This document shows positions 7,876 through 17,700 of a stretch of DNA of 64,000 nt, in pieces. Position 1 is the first letter of the stretch; every line of letters starts with the position of its first letter. Under the pieces are notes generated by a model. It had not been told where the DNA came from and searched no databases. It worked only from the letters and a program-made list of their open reading frames with translations. This DNA comes from Sinanaerobacter sp. ZZT-01 (GTDB taxonomy: Bacteria > Bacillota > Clostridia > Peptostreptococcales > Anaerovoracaceae), in contig NZ_CP141728.1 of the NCBI RefSeq assembly GCF_035621135.1, positions 1,674,001 to 1,738,000 of the forward strand. Reading direction: 5' to 3'. The position numbers were made by a program, and so were the translations under genes.

Positions 7876-8802
7876 ATGATTACAGTAATAGGAAGCTTAA
7901 ATATGGATTTAGTCATCAATACCCCAAGATTGCCCAAACCGGGAGAAACGATCATGGGAAGAAAATTTAAACAGGTTCCCGGCGGTAAAGGCGCAAACCA
8001 AGCAGCTGCAATTGCAAGACTAGGAGCAGATGTTCAGATGATTGGCTGCATTGGAGAAGATCAAATGGGTCAAGTGCTGAAACAAACGCTAGAGAAAGAC
8101 GGAGTAAATACAAAACATATTTTTGAAAAAAAAGATAGTTCTACCGGCGTAGCTGCAATTCTTGTTGAAGAATTTGGGAACAATATGATTACGGTTGCAC
8201 CGGGAGCAAATTATGCGCTTAGCGTGGATGATATAAAAGATAAAAAAGCAGTAATTCAAGATACAGACATTGTACTTTTACAATTGGAGACAACGATGGA
8301 TGTTGTAGAAACGGCTCTGACTTTGGCAAAGGAGGCCGGGAAGAAAACCATTCTAAACCCGGCACCTGCATGGAGTCTTAGAAGGGCCGTTCTAAAGAAT
8401 ATAGATGTTTTAACACCGAATGAAACAGAACTGGAGACGTTAACGGGGGGCAGAATTGACACGGAGCAGAAGTTGATCGATGCCTCTAGAGTATTAATAA
8501 AAAACGGAGTCGGAGAAATTGTTGTTACACTTGGAGAAAAAGGTTGTGTACATGTTACGAAAGATACGGCGAAAAGATTTCATGCTTATAATGTTAAAAG
8601 TGTCGATGCAACTGCGGCGGGGGATAGTTTCAACGGGGCACTGGCAGTCTGCTTAGAGAGAGGAGACTGTATGGATGCAGCAATTGAATATGCAATGAAA
8701 GTTGGTGCCATGACTGTAACAAAAGAAGGGGCGCAAACATCGCTTCCGTATAAAAAAGAAGTTGATGCATTTACGGAATGGTTAAAAAAAGGAGAAGAAT
8801 AA
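7876..8802 (+). CDS. rbsK: Ribokinase
   Basis: 308-residue PfkB-family sugar kinase that phosphorylates D-ribose to ribose 5-phosphate. The N-terminus has GSLNMDLV and the substrate-binding GGKGANQAAAIARLGADV (about residues 36-53). The C-terminal anion hole and catalytic Asp lie in ATAAGDSFNGAL. The motif before it reads DATAAGD where DTTAAGD is more common, a mild change. AAAGGGGGATC precedes the ATG. One base separates it from rbsD. Confidence 0.95.
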   Translation: MITVIGSLNMDLVINTPRLPKPGETIMGRKFKQVPGGKGANQAAAIARLGADVQMIGCIGEDQMGQVLKQTLEKDGVNTKHIFEKKDSSTGVAAILVEEFGNNMITVAPGANYALSVDDIKDKKAVIQDTDIVLLQLETTMDVVETALTLAKEAGKKTILNPAPAWSLRRAVLKNIDVLTPNETELETLTGGRIDTEQKLIDASRVLIKNGVGEIVVTLGEKGCVHVTKDTAKRFHAYNVKSVDATAAGDSFNGALAVCLERGDCMDAAIEYAMKVGAMTVTKEGAQTSLPYKKEVDAFTEWLKKGEE

Positions 8803-8803
8803 A

Positions 8804-9223
8804 ATGAAAAAAACAAAGCTGCTGCAATCAGATATTTCTTATCTGATTGCAAGAATGCGGCACAAAGATCGGCTTGTAATCGGTGATGCTGGTCTTCCCG
8901 TTTCAGATAAGGTTCAGCAGATTGATCTAGCGGTTTCGGAGGGAGTACCAGACTTTTTGACAGTTTTAGAAGCTGTCTTGTCAGAGCAGAAGATTGAAAA
9001 GGTAATTATGGCAGAAGAATTTGCACACGTTAGTCCGCAGCTGCATCAGAAAGTCATTGATCTGCTGTTTGCAATGGAGCAAAAAGAAGAGACAGAATTG
9101 GGTGTGGTATATATTCCTCACGAGACATTTAAAGAAGAAACACAAAGATGTGTAGGTGCCATAAGAACAGGAGAATTTACTCCTTATGCAAACATTATAT
9201 TGATTTCTGGTGTTGTATTTTAA
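8804..9223 (+). CDS. rbsD: D-ribose pyranase RbsD
   Basis: 139-residue RbsD/FucU family protein that interconverts pyranose and furanose forms of ribose, supplying the form used by ribokinase. The N-terminal part carries the conserved HKDRLVIGDAGLPV segment; the C-terminus has IRTGEFTPYANIILISGVVF, which closes the neighbouring active site in the decamer. AAAAGGAGAAG precedes the ATG. It is translationally close to rbsK. Confidence 0.95.
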   Translation: MKKTKLLQSDISYLIARMRHKDRLVIGDAGLPVSDKVQQIDLAVSEGVPDFLTVLEAVLSEQKIEKVIMAEEFAHVSPQLHQKVIDLLFAMEQKEETELGVVYIPHETFKEETQRCVGAIRTGEFTPYANIILISGVVF

Positions 9224-9238
9224 ACGGAGGTGTCGTGA

Positions 9239-10750
9239 TTGCCCAGCAAATTGATTGAGATGAAAGGGATAAGCAAAAGCTTTTCCGGTGTTCCTGTTTT
9301 AAAAAATGTAGATTTTAATATCTACGAGGGTCGAATTATGGCTCTTTTGGGTGAAAACGGAGCAGGTAAATCGACATTGATGAAAATTCTAACGGGAGCT
9401 TATCAAAAAAACCAAGGCGAAATTATGATCGATGGAGAGAAGGTTGCATTTCAAGATATCCGGCAGTCACAAGCAAAAGGAATTGCAATTATTCATCAAG
9501 AACTGAATTTAATCAAAGATTTATCCATAGCAGAAAATATATTTCTCGGAAGAGAACCGCTTTCATTTGGCGTACAGATGAATTGGAAAAAATTAAATGA
9601 AGATGCAAAGATATGGCTTGAAAAATTAGGATTGAATGAAAATCCGGAAACGTTAGTCAAAAACATCAGTGTGGGGAAACAACAGTTAGTTGAAATTGCA
9701 AAAGCACTTTCCTTAAATGCAAGAATATTGATTATGGATGAGCCAACTGGTGCACTTACGGTTTCTGAGACAAGAAAACTATTTGAAGTTATTTTAGACT
9801 TGAAGGCAGAGGGGAAGAGCATCATCTACATATCACATCGCCTAAAAGAAATTTTTAAAATATGTGATGATGTTACGATATTAAGGGATGGTCAATTTGT
9901 ATGCGAGATGCCGATATCTGAGCTTGATGAAGATAAAATAATTGAAAATATGGTTGGAAGAAAATTAACGGAACAATATCCAAGAGTTTCCTGTGAACCT
10001 GGAAAAACCATTTTGGAAATTAAAAATATGGGAAATTTGTTTGTTAAAAATATAAATTTGGAATTAAGGGCAAATGAGATTGTTGGAATAGCGGGGCTTA
10101 TGGGATCCGGACGGACTGAACTTGCAAGAACGATTTACGGTATTTATAAAATCCAGGAAGGTGAATTATTTATAGATGGAAAAAAGATAAAAATTAATAG
10201 CCCTACCGATGCATTAAAGCATGGCATTGCTTATGTTTCGGAAGATCGAAAGAATAATGGTATTGTACTGGGGATGTGCGTCACAGAAAATGTTACCTTG
10301 GCATCTTTAAAAAAATTCAGCGGGAAGCTTGGGAATCTTTATCGTAAGAAAGAAGAATTATCCGCACAGCAATATATGAAAGATATGTCCATCAAAACTT
10401 CTGGGAGCAGACAGCTTCTTAAGTATTTAAGCGGAGGGAACCAACAAAAAGTTTCTTTGGCAAAAAATTTGAATGTTAGTCCTAAGATTTTAATTTTAGA
10501 TGAACCGACTCGAGGTGTGGATGTTGGAGCTAAAAAAGAAATATATGACTTAATCAATCGCTTTAAAATGGAAGGGATGAGTATTTTAATGATATCCTCA
10601 GAAATTCCGGAAATACTGGGTATGAGTGACCGTATTGTGGTCATGCACGAAGGCGAAATCACTGGTGAGTTAAGTCAAAGAGAAGCAGACCAAGAAAAAA
10701 TTATGGGCTTAGCGGTTGGAAAAGAGGTGAAAACGGAATGCAGTATTTAA
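9239..10750 (+). CDS. rbsA: Ribose ABC transporter ATP-binding protein RbsA
   Basis: About 503 residues with two fused nucleotide-binding domains. The first has Walker A GENGAGKST, signature SVGKQQLVEIAKALS and Walker B ILIMDEPTGAL. The second has a degenerate Walker A GLMGSGRTE, signature LSGGNQQKVSLAK and Walker B LILDEPTRGVD. This is the usual pattern for sugar importers of the CUT2 class. I choose TTG 9239 as start because CGGAGGTG lies six bases upstream; the next in-frame ATG has no such site. It overlaps rbsC by 13 bases. Confidence 0.94.
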   Translation: MPSKLIEMKGISKSFSGVPVLKNVDFNIYEGRIMALLGENGAGKSTLMKILTGAYQKNQGEIMIDGEKVAFQDIRQSQAKGIAIIHQELNLIKDLSIAENIFLGREPLSFGVQMNWKKLNEDAKIWLEKLGLNENPETLVKNISVGKQQLVEIAKALSLNARILIMDEPTGALTVSETRKLFEVILDLKAEGKSIIYISHRLKEIFKICDDVTILRDGQFVCEMPISELDEDKIIENMVGRKLTEQYPRVSCEPGKTILEIKNMGNLFVKNINLELRANEIVGIAGLMGSGRTELARTIYGIYKIQEGELFIDGKKIKINSPTDALKHGIAYVSEDRKNNGIVLGMCVTENVTLASLKKFSGKLGNLYRKKEELSAQQYMKDMSIKTSGSRQLLKYLSGGNQQKVSLAKNLNVSPKILILDEPTRGVDVGAKKEIYDLINRFKMEGMSILMISSEIPEILGMSDRIVVMHEGEITGELSQREADQEKIMGLAVGKEVKTECSI

Positions 10751-11703
10751 GAAAAGAAACAGCAATAAAAGAGGTCATTAGAAAAAATAAGCCATTCATT
10801 GTATTATTCATTTTAGCACTGGTCATGTCTTTTCTGAGCGAACGTTTTTTTACATGGGGAAATATCATCACGGTTTTACGTCAGACATCAATTAATGCAG
10901 TGATTGCTACGGGGATGACATTTGCGATTCTAATTGGAGGAATTGACCTTTCTGTAGGATCGGTTTTGGGTATTTGCGGTGCTGTTGCAGCAACGATGAT
11001 TGCTGCAGGCATGGACGTCGCATTGACATTGCTTTTAACACTTCTTTTGGGCGTTGGGATTGGAATTGTCAACGGCTTGTTAATTAGTAAGGGGAGAATA
11101 CAACCCTTTATCGCTACATTAGGTACAATGACTTTGCTCCGAGGTGCGACTCTGGTTTACACACAAGGAAAACCAATCAGTACGAGAGGCGCGGAACATG
11201 CAGAATTGTTTAGTAAAATAGGAAAAGGATTTTTTGTCGGAATTCCAGTTCCTGTTTACATTATGATTCTCGTCTTTATCATTGCATATTATATTTTGAG
11301 ATATATGAGAATTGGACGCTACATTTATTCGCTAGGTTCTAACGAAGAAGCAACGATATATTCCGGTATTAAGGTGGATCGTATTAAAATATTTGTATAC
11401 GGGGCAGCTGGCTTATTAGCTGCTCTTGCAGGAATTCTGGTCACTGCTCGACTAGGTTCGGCACAGCCTACAGCAGGAGAAGGGTATGAATTGGATGCGA
11501 TTGCCGCTGTTGTATTGGGCGGAACCAGCATGTCTGGAGGAGTAGGAAGTATATTCGGTACAGCAATTGGTGCATTGATTATTGGGATTTTGAATAATGC
11601 TTTGAATCTAATGCAGGTGCCATCCTACTATCAAGGTGTTGCAAAGGGGATTGTTATTTTAATAGCCGTACTGCTTGATCGGCAGCAGAAGGCGTTGCGC
11701 TAA
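10738..11703 (+). CDS. rbsC: Ribose ABC transporter permease RbsC
   Basis: 321-residue CUT2-family permease with about eight to ten hydrophobic segments. It has the family features GGIDLSVGSVLG (near residue 65), the loop GRIQPFIATLGTMTLLRG, and the C-terminal GGTSMSGGVGSIFGT that contacts the ATPase. It forms the membrane channel driven by RbsA. The ribosome site AAAGAGGTG lies within the end of rbsA. Confidence 0.95.
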   Translation: MQYLRKETAIKEVIRKNKPFIVLFILALVMSFLSERFFTWGNIITVLRQTSINAVIATGMTFAILIGGIDLSVGSVLGICGAVAATMIAAGMDVALTLLLTLLLGVGIGIVNGLLISKGRIQPFIATLGTMTLLRGATLVYTQGKPISTRGAEHAELFSKIGKGFFVGIPVPVYIMILVFIIAYYILRYMRIGRYIYSLGSNEEATIYSGIKVDRIKIFVYGAAGLLAALAGILVTARLGSAQPTAGEGYELDAIAAVVLGGTSMSGGVGSIFGTAIGALIIGILNNALNLMQVPSYYQGVAKGIVILIAVLLDRQQKALR

Positions 11704-11704
11704 G

Positions 11705-11729
11705 ATTTTAATCCGTATTGGATTAAAAT
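11705..11729 (+). promoter_or_regulatory. Intercistronic hairpin between rbsC and rbsB
   Basis: A perfect 10-base stem, ATTTTAATCC / GGATTAAAAT, with loop GTATT. No T run follows directly, so it is not a standard terminator. It may protect upstream mRNA or adjust the ratio of permease to binding protein; this role is inference. Confidence 0.6.
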
Positions 11730-11767
11730 AGATAGAATTTTTTAACCTAAAGTGAGGAGGAAAAAAA

Positions 11768-12670
11768 ATGAAAAAAGGATTTCTTATTTTATTAGTGGTG
11801 ATTCTTGCTTTTGGAATGGGTGCGTGTGGCGCTGAAAAACCAGCAGAAGAAGGCGATACACCCACTATCGGACTTGTAGTATCTACATTAAACAATCCAT
11901 TTTTTGTTGATTTGAGAGATGGGGCACAGGCGAAAGCAGATGAATTAAAAGCTACGCTTGTCGTTTTAGATTCTCAGGATGACGCTTCAACAGAAATGTC
12001 TAATGTGGAAGATTTAATTACGCAAGGAGTGGATCTCATTCTAATTAATCCAACAGATTCGGATGCGGTTGGAAGTGCTGTTGCAGCTGCTAATGAAGCA
12101 GGTATTCCGGTCATTACATTAGACCGTGCAGCGAATTCTGGTGAAGTTGCAGTTCATATTGCATCGGATAATGTTGCAGGCGGAGAAATGGCGGGGAAAT
12201 ATATCATTGAAAAGCTTGATGGAAAAGGGAAAGTGGTTGAATTAGAAGGAATCCCCGGTGCATCAGCAGCAAGAGACCGCGGAGAAGGATTTAATAAAGC
12301 AATCAAGGACAGCGGATTAGAAGTAGTTGCAAAGCAGACTGCAAACTTTGACCGTGCAGAAGGACTTTCCGTAATGGAAAATATTTTGCAAGCACAGCCG
12401 GAAATTGATGCTGTATTTGCGCACAATGATGAAATGGCTCTAGGTGCATTAGAAGCAATCAAAGATTCCGGAAGAGACATTTTGGTAGTTGGTTTTGATG
12501 CAACGGACGATGCAATCGCTGCGGTAGAAGCAGGGACGATGGCTGCTACGGTACAGCAGCTTCCAAAGGAAATTGGTGCAAGCGGTGTTGATGCAGCATT
12601 AAAGGTAATCGGCGGCGAAAATATCGATACCTATATTCCGGTGGAATTACAACTTGTAACAAAAAAATAA
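11768..12670 (+). CDS. rbsB: Ribose-binding lipoprotein RbsB
   Basis: 300-residue substrate-binding protein of the ribose ABC importer. A lipoprotein signal peptide with a hydrophobic core (residues 4-17) ends in GMGAC, with C20 the likely lipidated cysteine. The mature part has TIGLVVSTLNNPFFVDLRDG, the conserved sugar-binding segments TLDRAANSG and FAHNDEMALGALEA, and GFDATDDAI. It sits on the outer face of the membrane. AGTGAGGAGGA precedes the ATG. Confidence 0.95.
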   Translation: MKKGFLILLVVILAFGMGACGAEKPAEEGDTPTIGLVVSTLNNPFFVDLRDGAQAKADELKATLVVLDSQDDASTEMSNVEDLITQGVDLILINPTDSDAVGSAVAAANEAGIPVITLDRAANSGEVAVHIASDNVAGGEMAGKYIIEKLDGKGKVVELEGIPGASAARDRGEGFNKAIKDSGLEVVAKQTANFDRAEGLSVMENILQAQPEIDAVFAHNDEMALGALEAIKDSGRDILVVGFDATDDAIAAVEAGTMAATVQQLPKEIGASGVDAALKVIGGENIDTYIPVELQLVTKK

Positions 12671-12690
12671 GTGAATCGCTTAGTCAACGA

Positions 12691-12726
12691 TAAAATACCG
12701 AGCAGGTCATCCTGCTCGGTATTTTA
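12691..12726 (+). terminator. Intrinsic terminator of the ribose operon
   Basis: A perfect 16-base stem: TAAAATACCGAGCAGG pairs with CCTGCTCGGTATTTTA around loop TCAT, with a T-rich tail. Confidence 0.92.
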
Positions 12727-12852
12727 TTTGACTATTTTGTCGGAATAGGGGAGTAATTTAAAAAATAAAAATAACTTGAAATTGCGACACATCCTTTTTT
12801 GGGTAAAGGAACAGGCGATAATTTTATAAGATGGATTTAGAAAATACTGTGA

Positions 12853-12915
12853 AATACATATTCAGCAGAATTATCTGCTGGAGAAGTGGACATTGCTGTA
12901 ATTGCAGATGATTGA
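12853..12915 (+). pseudogene. Possible short coding remnant
   Basis: In one frame the bases read NTYSAELSAGEVDIAVIADD and then stop; a stop codon also lies directly upstream at 12850. The run GEVDIAVIADD looks protein-like and resembles segments of solute-binding proteins, but it is far too short to identify. The rest of the gap 12727-13005 holds a promoter and no ORF. Confidence 0.2.
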
Positions 12916-12940
12916 CCTGAAAATAAAAGCATTATATTAT
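12912..12940 (+). promoter_or_regulatory. Candidate promoter of the NSS transporter gene
   Basis: TTGACC (12912-12917), 17 bases, TATTAT (12935-12940), 65 bases before the start codon. Several overlapping AT-rich -10 alternatives exist, so the exact start is uncertain. Confidence 0.55.
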
Positions 12941-13005
12941 ACTAAGTGTAGATTGCGCTTGATGCAATAATAAAATATAATAATAGAGAAAGGATGTGTT
13001 TTTTT

Positions 13006-14457
13006 ATGGCAGAAAGAGAAAAATTTGGGTCGCGGTTAGGATTTATTCTTGTTTCCGCGGGATGTGCTGTCGGATTAGGAAATGTGTGGAAATTTCCATA
13101 CATGGCAGGCCAGTATGGTGGCGCCGCATTTATACTTATCTATTTAATATTCTTAGTTATTTTAGGATTACCAATCATGGTTTGTGAGTTTGCAGTTGGG
13201 CGTGCGAGTCAAAAAAGTGTGGCATCTTCTTTCCGTGTATTAGAGCCAAAGGGAAGCAAGTTCCATAATTTTGGCTATTTTGGAATGATCGGAAACTATG
13301 TACTTATGATGTTTTACACTATGGTTGGCGGCTGGATGCTTTATTATTGTTATCGCATGATGGCTGGCGAATTTGTAGGAGCCTCACCGCAAGAAGTTGG
13401 AGATGGATTTGCAAATATGCTTGGAAGCCCAGGGACAATGACACTTTGGATGGTTATTGCTGTTCTTTTGGCTTTTGCTATTTGTTCAGTTGGGTTAAAA
13501 AATGGTGTGGAACGTATCACAAAGATTATGATGATATGTCTTTTAGCTATTATGATTGTGCTTGTTGCACGTGTGCTTACTTTGGAAGGTGCAGGGGAGG
13601 GAATTAAATTTTATCTGGTTCCTGACTTTGCAAAGATGATAGATAATGGAATTGGAAATGTAGTGTTCGGAGCACTTTCGCAGGCTTTCTTCACATTGAG
13701 TATCGGTATTGGATCCATGGCGATTTTTGGGAGCTATTTAGATAAATCCCGCTCTTTGATGGGTGAGGCTACAAGTATTACACTTTTGGATACCTTTGTT
13801 GCAATTATGGCAGGTTTGATTGTAATTCCAGCGTGTTTTGCATTTAATGTAGAACCTGATTCCGGTCCGGGTTTGGTCTTTATTACACTGCCGAATATCT
13901 TTGAAAAAATGGTGGGCGGTCGTGTATGGGGAGCCTTTTTCTTTCTGTTCCTGTCTTTTGCTGCGTTGTCAACGATCATTGCAGTATTTGAAAACATCAT
14001 ATCCTTTGCAATCGATTTATGGGGATGGGAAAGAAAAAAAGCAGTATTGGTAAATATTGTTACGGTTATTATATTATCCATGCCTTGTGTTTTAGGTTTT
14101 TCCACTCTTTCTGCAATCCAGCCATTGGGAGCCGGAACAAATATCATGGACTTAGAAGACTTTATTGTTTCTAGCAATTTACTTCCGCTGGGTTCTATGG
14201 TATATCTGATTTTCTGTACATCTCGGTATGGATGGGGTTGGGATAACTTCACCAAAGAGGCAAACGCCGGTGAAGGAATTCGTTTTCCAAATTTTATAAG
14301 AGGATATATGACTTATATACTGCCTATTTTAGTTGTGGGAATCTATCTAAAGGGTTACTGGGATAAATTCCACTCTGCAGGCTGGATGATTGTTGGATTT
14401 GCATTTTTAGCATACATTGGATTTGTTTCCTTTGGTGGAAGAAATAAAGAGGCATAA
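13006..14457 (+). CDS. Sodium-dependent transporter, NSS (SNF) family
   Basis: About 483 residues with 11-12 transmembrane segments. The first segment carries the NSS signature VSAGCAVGLGNVWKFPYM with the unwound sodium-binding stretch. Family members take up amino acids or related amines with sodium; the substrate here cannot be told. I choose ATG 13006 because GAAAGGA at 12987-12993 has workable spacing to it, while the ATG at 12994 would abut that site. It lies in one orientation with the rbs operon but has its own promoter and terminator. Confidence 0.9.
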   Translation: MAEREKFGSRLGFILVSAGCAVGLGNVWKFPYMAGQYGGAAFILIYLIFLVILGLPIMVCEFAVGRASQKSVASSFRVLEPKGSKFHNFGYFGMIGNYVLMMFYTMVGGWMLYYCYRMMAGEFVGASPQEVGDGFANMLGSPGTMTLWMVIAVLLAFAICSVGLKNGVERITKIMMICLLAIMIVLVARVLTLEGAGEGIKFYLVPDFAKMIDNGIGNVVFGALSQAFFTLSIGIGSMAIFGSYLDKSRSLMGEATSITLLDTFVAIMAGLIVIPACFAFNVEPDSGPGLVFITLPNIFEKMVGGRVWGAFFFLFLSFAALSTIIAVFENIISFAIDLWGWERKKAVLVNIVTVIILSMPCVLGFSTLSAIQPLGAGTNIMDLEDFIVSSNLLPLGSMVYLIFCTSRYGWGWDNFTKEANAGEGIRFPNFIRGYMTYILPILVVGIYLKGYWDKFHSAGWMIVGFAFLAYIGFVSFGGRNKEA

Positions 14458-14516
14458 AGTAAAGTTTAAAATAGTAGAAAAATGAATAAAAGAATCTGAG
14501 AAATAAAATGAATGAA

Positions 14517-14552
14517 GAAAGAGGGAGAATGTAGCATTTTCCCTTTTTTCTT
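14517..14552 (+). terminator. Intrinsic terminator after the NSS transporter gene
   Basis: GAGGGAGAATG pairs with CATTTTCCCTTTT (with G-T pairs) around loop TAG, followed by a T-rich tail. It separates the accessory block from rpoB. Confidence 0.8.
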
Positions 14553-14666
14553 ATTAATCAGCTCTAGAAGCAGAGAAAAATGGAAAGAAGTCGACAGAGG
14601 AGAAGTAATTTGGAAAAATTTCCTTTTTAATTGGATTAATATTTTGTGAAATAGTCAATAATTTCC

Positions 14667-14695
14667 TTGACTAGTTGAAAAACGTATGCTATTAT
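14667..14695 (+). promoter_or_regulatory. Promoter of rpoB-rpoC
   Basis: TTGACT (14667-14672), 17 bases, TATTAT (14690-14695), about 50 bases before the rpoB start. It gives rpoBC its own promoter, which is needed because rplJL is 8 kb away. Confidence 0.75.
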
Positions 14696-14745
14696 AGTAC
14701 ATTGCCACGCAAAGTATTTTGTTTTCAATGCAAGGAGGGAAGAAC

Positions 14746-17700
14746 ATGCCTCAACCCGTTAAAATAGGTAAAAAAGAACGCATGAGCTATTCAAAAATTA
14801 ATGTTGTAGCTCCTATGCCCAACCTGATTCAGATTCAGACGGATTCTTACAAATGGTTTTTGGAAGAGGGCTTAACAGAAGTTTTTGAAGACATATCCCC
14901 GATTCGGGATTATGCTGACAATTTGGTACTGGAATTTATTGGACATTCCTTAACAGATGCACCAAAATACGGTCAGGAAGAATGTAAGGAACGCGACGTG
15001 ACGTATGCGGCGCCTTTAAAGGTGAAAGTTCGCCTAGTCAATAAGGAAACCGGAGAGGTAAAGGAACAGGAAGTCTTTATGGGAGATTTTCCGATTATGA
15101 CCGAAAAAGGTACCTTTATCTATAATGGAGCAGAACGTGTTGTTGTTACACAGCTCGTAAGATCTCCAGGACCTTATTATGATGTAGCAATTGATAAATC
15201 AAATAATAAGCTGTTTTCAACTACAATCATTCCAAATAGAGGAGCATGGCTGGAGTTTGAAACGGATTCCAATGAAATTATTTCGGTTCGTGTAGATCGA
15301 ACCAGAAAGCAGCCAATCACGACTATTTTAAGAGCTTTAGCTTATAAGTCTGTCGATGATAAGGTGGAAACAGAAAGAAGAAAAAATCCGAATATCACAG
15401 AAGCAGAACTTGCAAAGAAGATTCGCCGCTATAATGAATTTTCTACCGAGATTGCAAAGACGCTTTATGAAGGGGATAATGCTGAAATTGAATCGATTTT
15501 TGGCAGCCATGAAAGATTGAATAAATCTATGGCAAAGGATGTCACAAGCAATTATGATGAAGGCTTAAAAGAAATATATAAGAAATTGAGACCTGGTGAG
15601 CCAGCTACGTTTGATAGCGCTTATGATTTAATTGAAGCGTTGTTTTTTGATGCCAAGAGGTATGACTTAGCTAGAGTTGGCCGTTATAAATATAATAAAA
15701 AATTAGGACTGAGCAACCGTATCATAGGCTGTGTTGCCGCTGAGGATGTATTTGATCCAGCTACGGGCGAGCTTTTAGTTGAAACGAATACAAAGATTTC
15801 AAGAGATTTGGGATTTGCGATTGAAAATGCCGGCGTTGAGAGCATGATGGTATTAAGTAAGATCGATGAAGAACGAACCGTAAAAGTAATCGGAAACAAT
15901 TTTGTCGACTTACAGAGCTATGTAGATTTTGACCTGGAAGAAAACAAGCTGCCAAGAAAGGTTTTCTATCCGGTATTACGTTATATTTTAGATAATACAG
16001 AAGAAGCACGCTTAAAAGAAACTTTGATTTCGATGAAAAATAAGCTTTCGCCAAAGCACATTATTTTAGATGATATCATTGCTTCTGTAAGTTATATTTT
16101 GAATCTTTCCGATGGCATAGGAGCCGTTGATGATATTGACCACCTAGGCAATCGTAGATTAAGAACTGTCGGCGAATTGTTGCAAAATCAATTTCGTATT
16201 GGTCTTGCGCGTATGGAACGTGTCGTAAAAGAGAGAATGACGATTCAGGATATTGAAGTGACAACGCCACAGGCACTTATGAATATACGGCCGGTTACTG
16301 CTGCAATTAAAGAATTCTTTGGAAGTTCTCAGCTATCACAGTTTATGGATCAAAACAATCCATTGGCGGAGCTGACTCATAAAAGAAGACTTTCTGCACT
16401 GGGGCCTGGTGGGCTGTCCAGAGAGAGAGCCGGATTTGAAGTTCGAGATGTACACCATTCTCACTATGGAAGAATGTGTCCGATTGAAACGCCGGAAGGT
16501 CCGAATATCGGTTTGATTGGTTCTCTTACAACATATGGAATTGTAAATGAATATGGTTTTATTGAAACACCTTATCGAAGGGTGGATAAGCAGACTGGTA
16601 TTGTAACTGAGGATATTTATTATTTAACCGCCGATGAAGAGGAACAAATTATCATTGCACAGGCAAACGAGCCGTTAGACAGTGATGGCTACTTTGTTAA
16701 CCGCAAGGTAGTAGCAAGAGGAGCAGGCGGAGAAATTGACCTTTATAATAGAGAAGTTGTAGACTTCATGGATGTATCGCCAAGACAGGTTGTATCTGTG
16801 GCAACGGCTTTGATACCATTCCTTGAGAATGATGACGCAAACCGTGCCCTGATGGGAGCAAACATGCAGCGTCAGGCAGTACCTCTATTAGTCAGTGATG
16901 CTCCAATTGTAGGTACCGGTATGGAATATAAGGCTGCCTGCGATTCAGGAGTTGTAATCTTAGCTAAGAATTCAGGAGTCGTTGAATATGTGGATGCAGT
17001 ACGCATTAAAGTCCGCAGAGATAAAGACGGCGGCTTGGATGAATATAAGATGCTCAAATATAAACGTTCCAACCAAGGCACGTGCATCAATCAAAAACCA
17101 ATCGTATCACATGGGGAGCACGTAGAAGAAAATGAAGTGATTGCAGACGGTCCATCAACGGATCTTGGAGAAGTTGCACTTGGAAAGAATCTGCTGATCG
17201 GCTTTATGACTTGGGAAGGGTACAACTATGAGGATGCTGTTATTCTGAATGAACAGCTTCTTATGGAAGATGCTTTGACATCGATTCATATTGAAGAATA
17301 TGAATCGGAGGCCAGAGATACAAAATTAGGACCAGAAGAAATTACAAGAGATATTCCAAATGTAGGGGAAGATGCATTAAAAGATTTAGATGAAGAAGGC
17401 ATCATCCGTATTGGTGCGGAGGTAGATGCATCTGATATTTTGGTTGGAAAAGTAACACCGAAGGGTGAAACGGAATTAACAGCCGAAGAAAGATTGCTCC
17501 GTGCTATTTTCGGAGAAAAAGCGAGAGAAGTTCGAGACACTTCTTTGCGTGTACCACATGGTGAGACCGGAATCATTGTTGATGTCAAGATTTTCTCAAG
17601 AGAAAACGGCGATGAATTACCTCCTGGTGTCAATAAATTAGTACGCTGCTATATTGCTACAAAGAGAAAAATAAACGTAGGAGATAAGATGGCAGGGCGC

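Noticed and set aside
13734-14255. 173-codon minus-strand frame inside the NSS transporter gene
   Set aside because: No domain, no ribosome site; its composition is that expected opposite a membrane protein gene.
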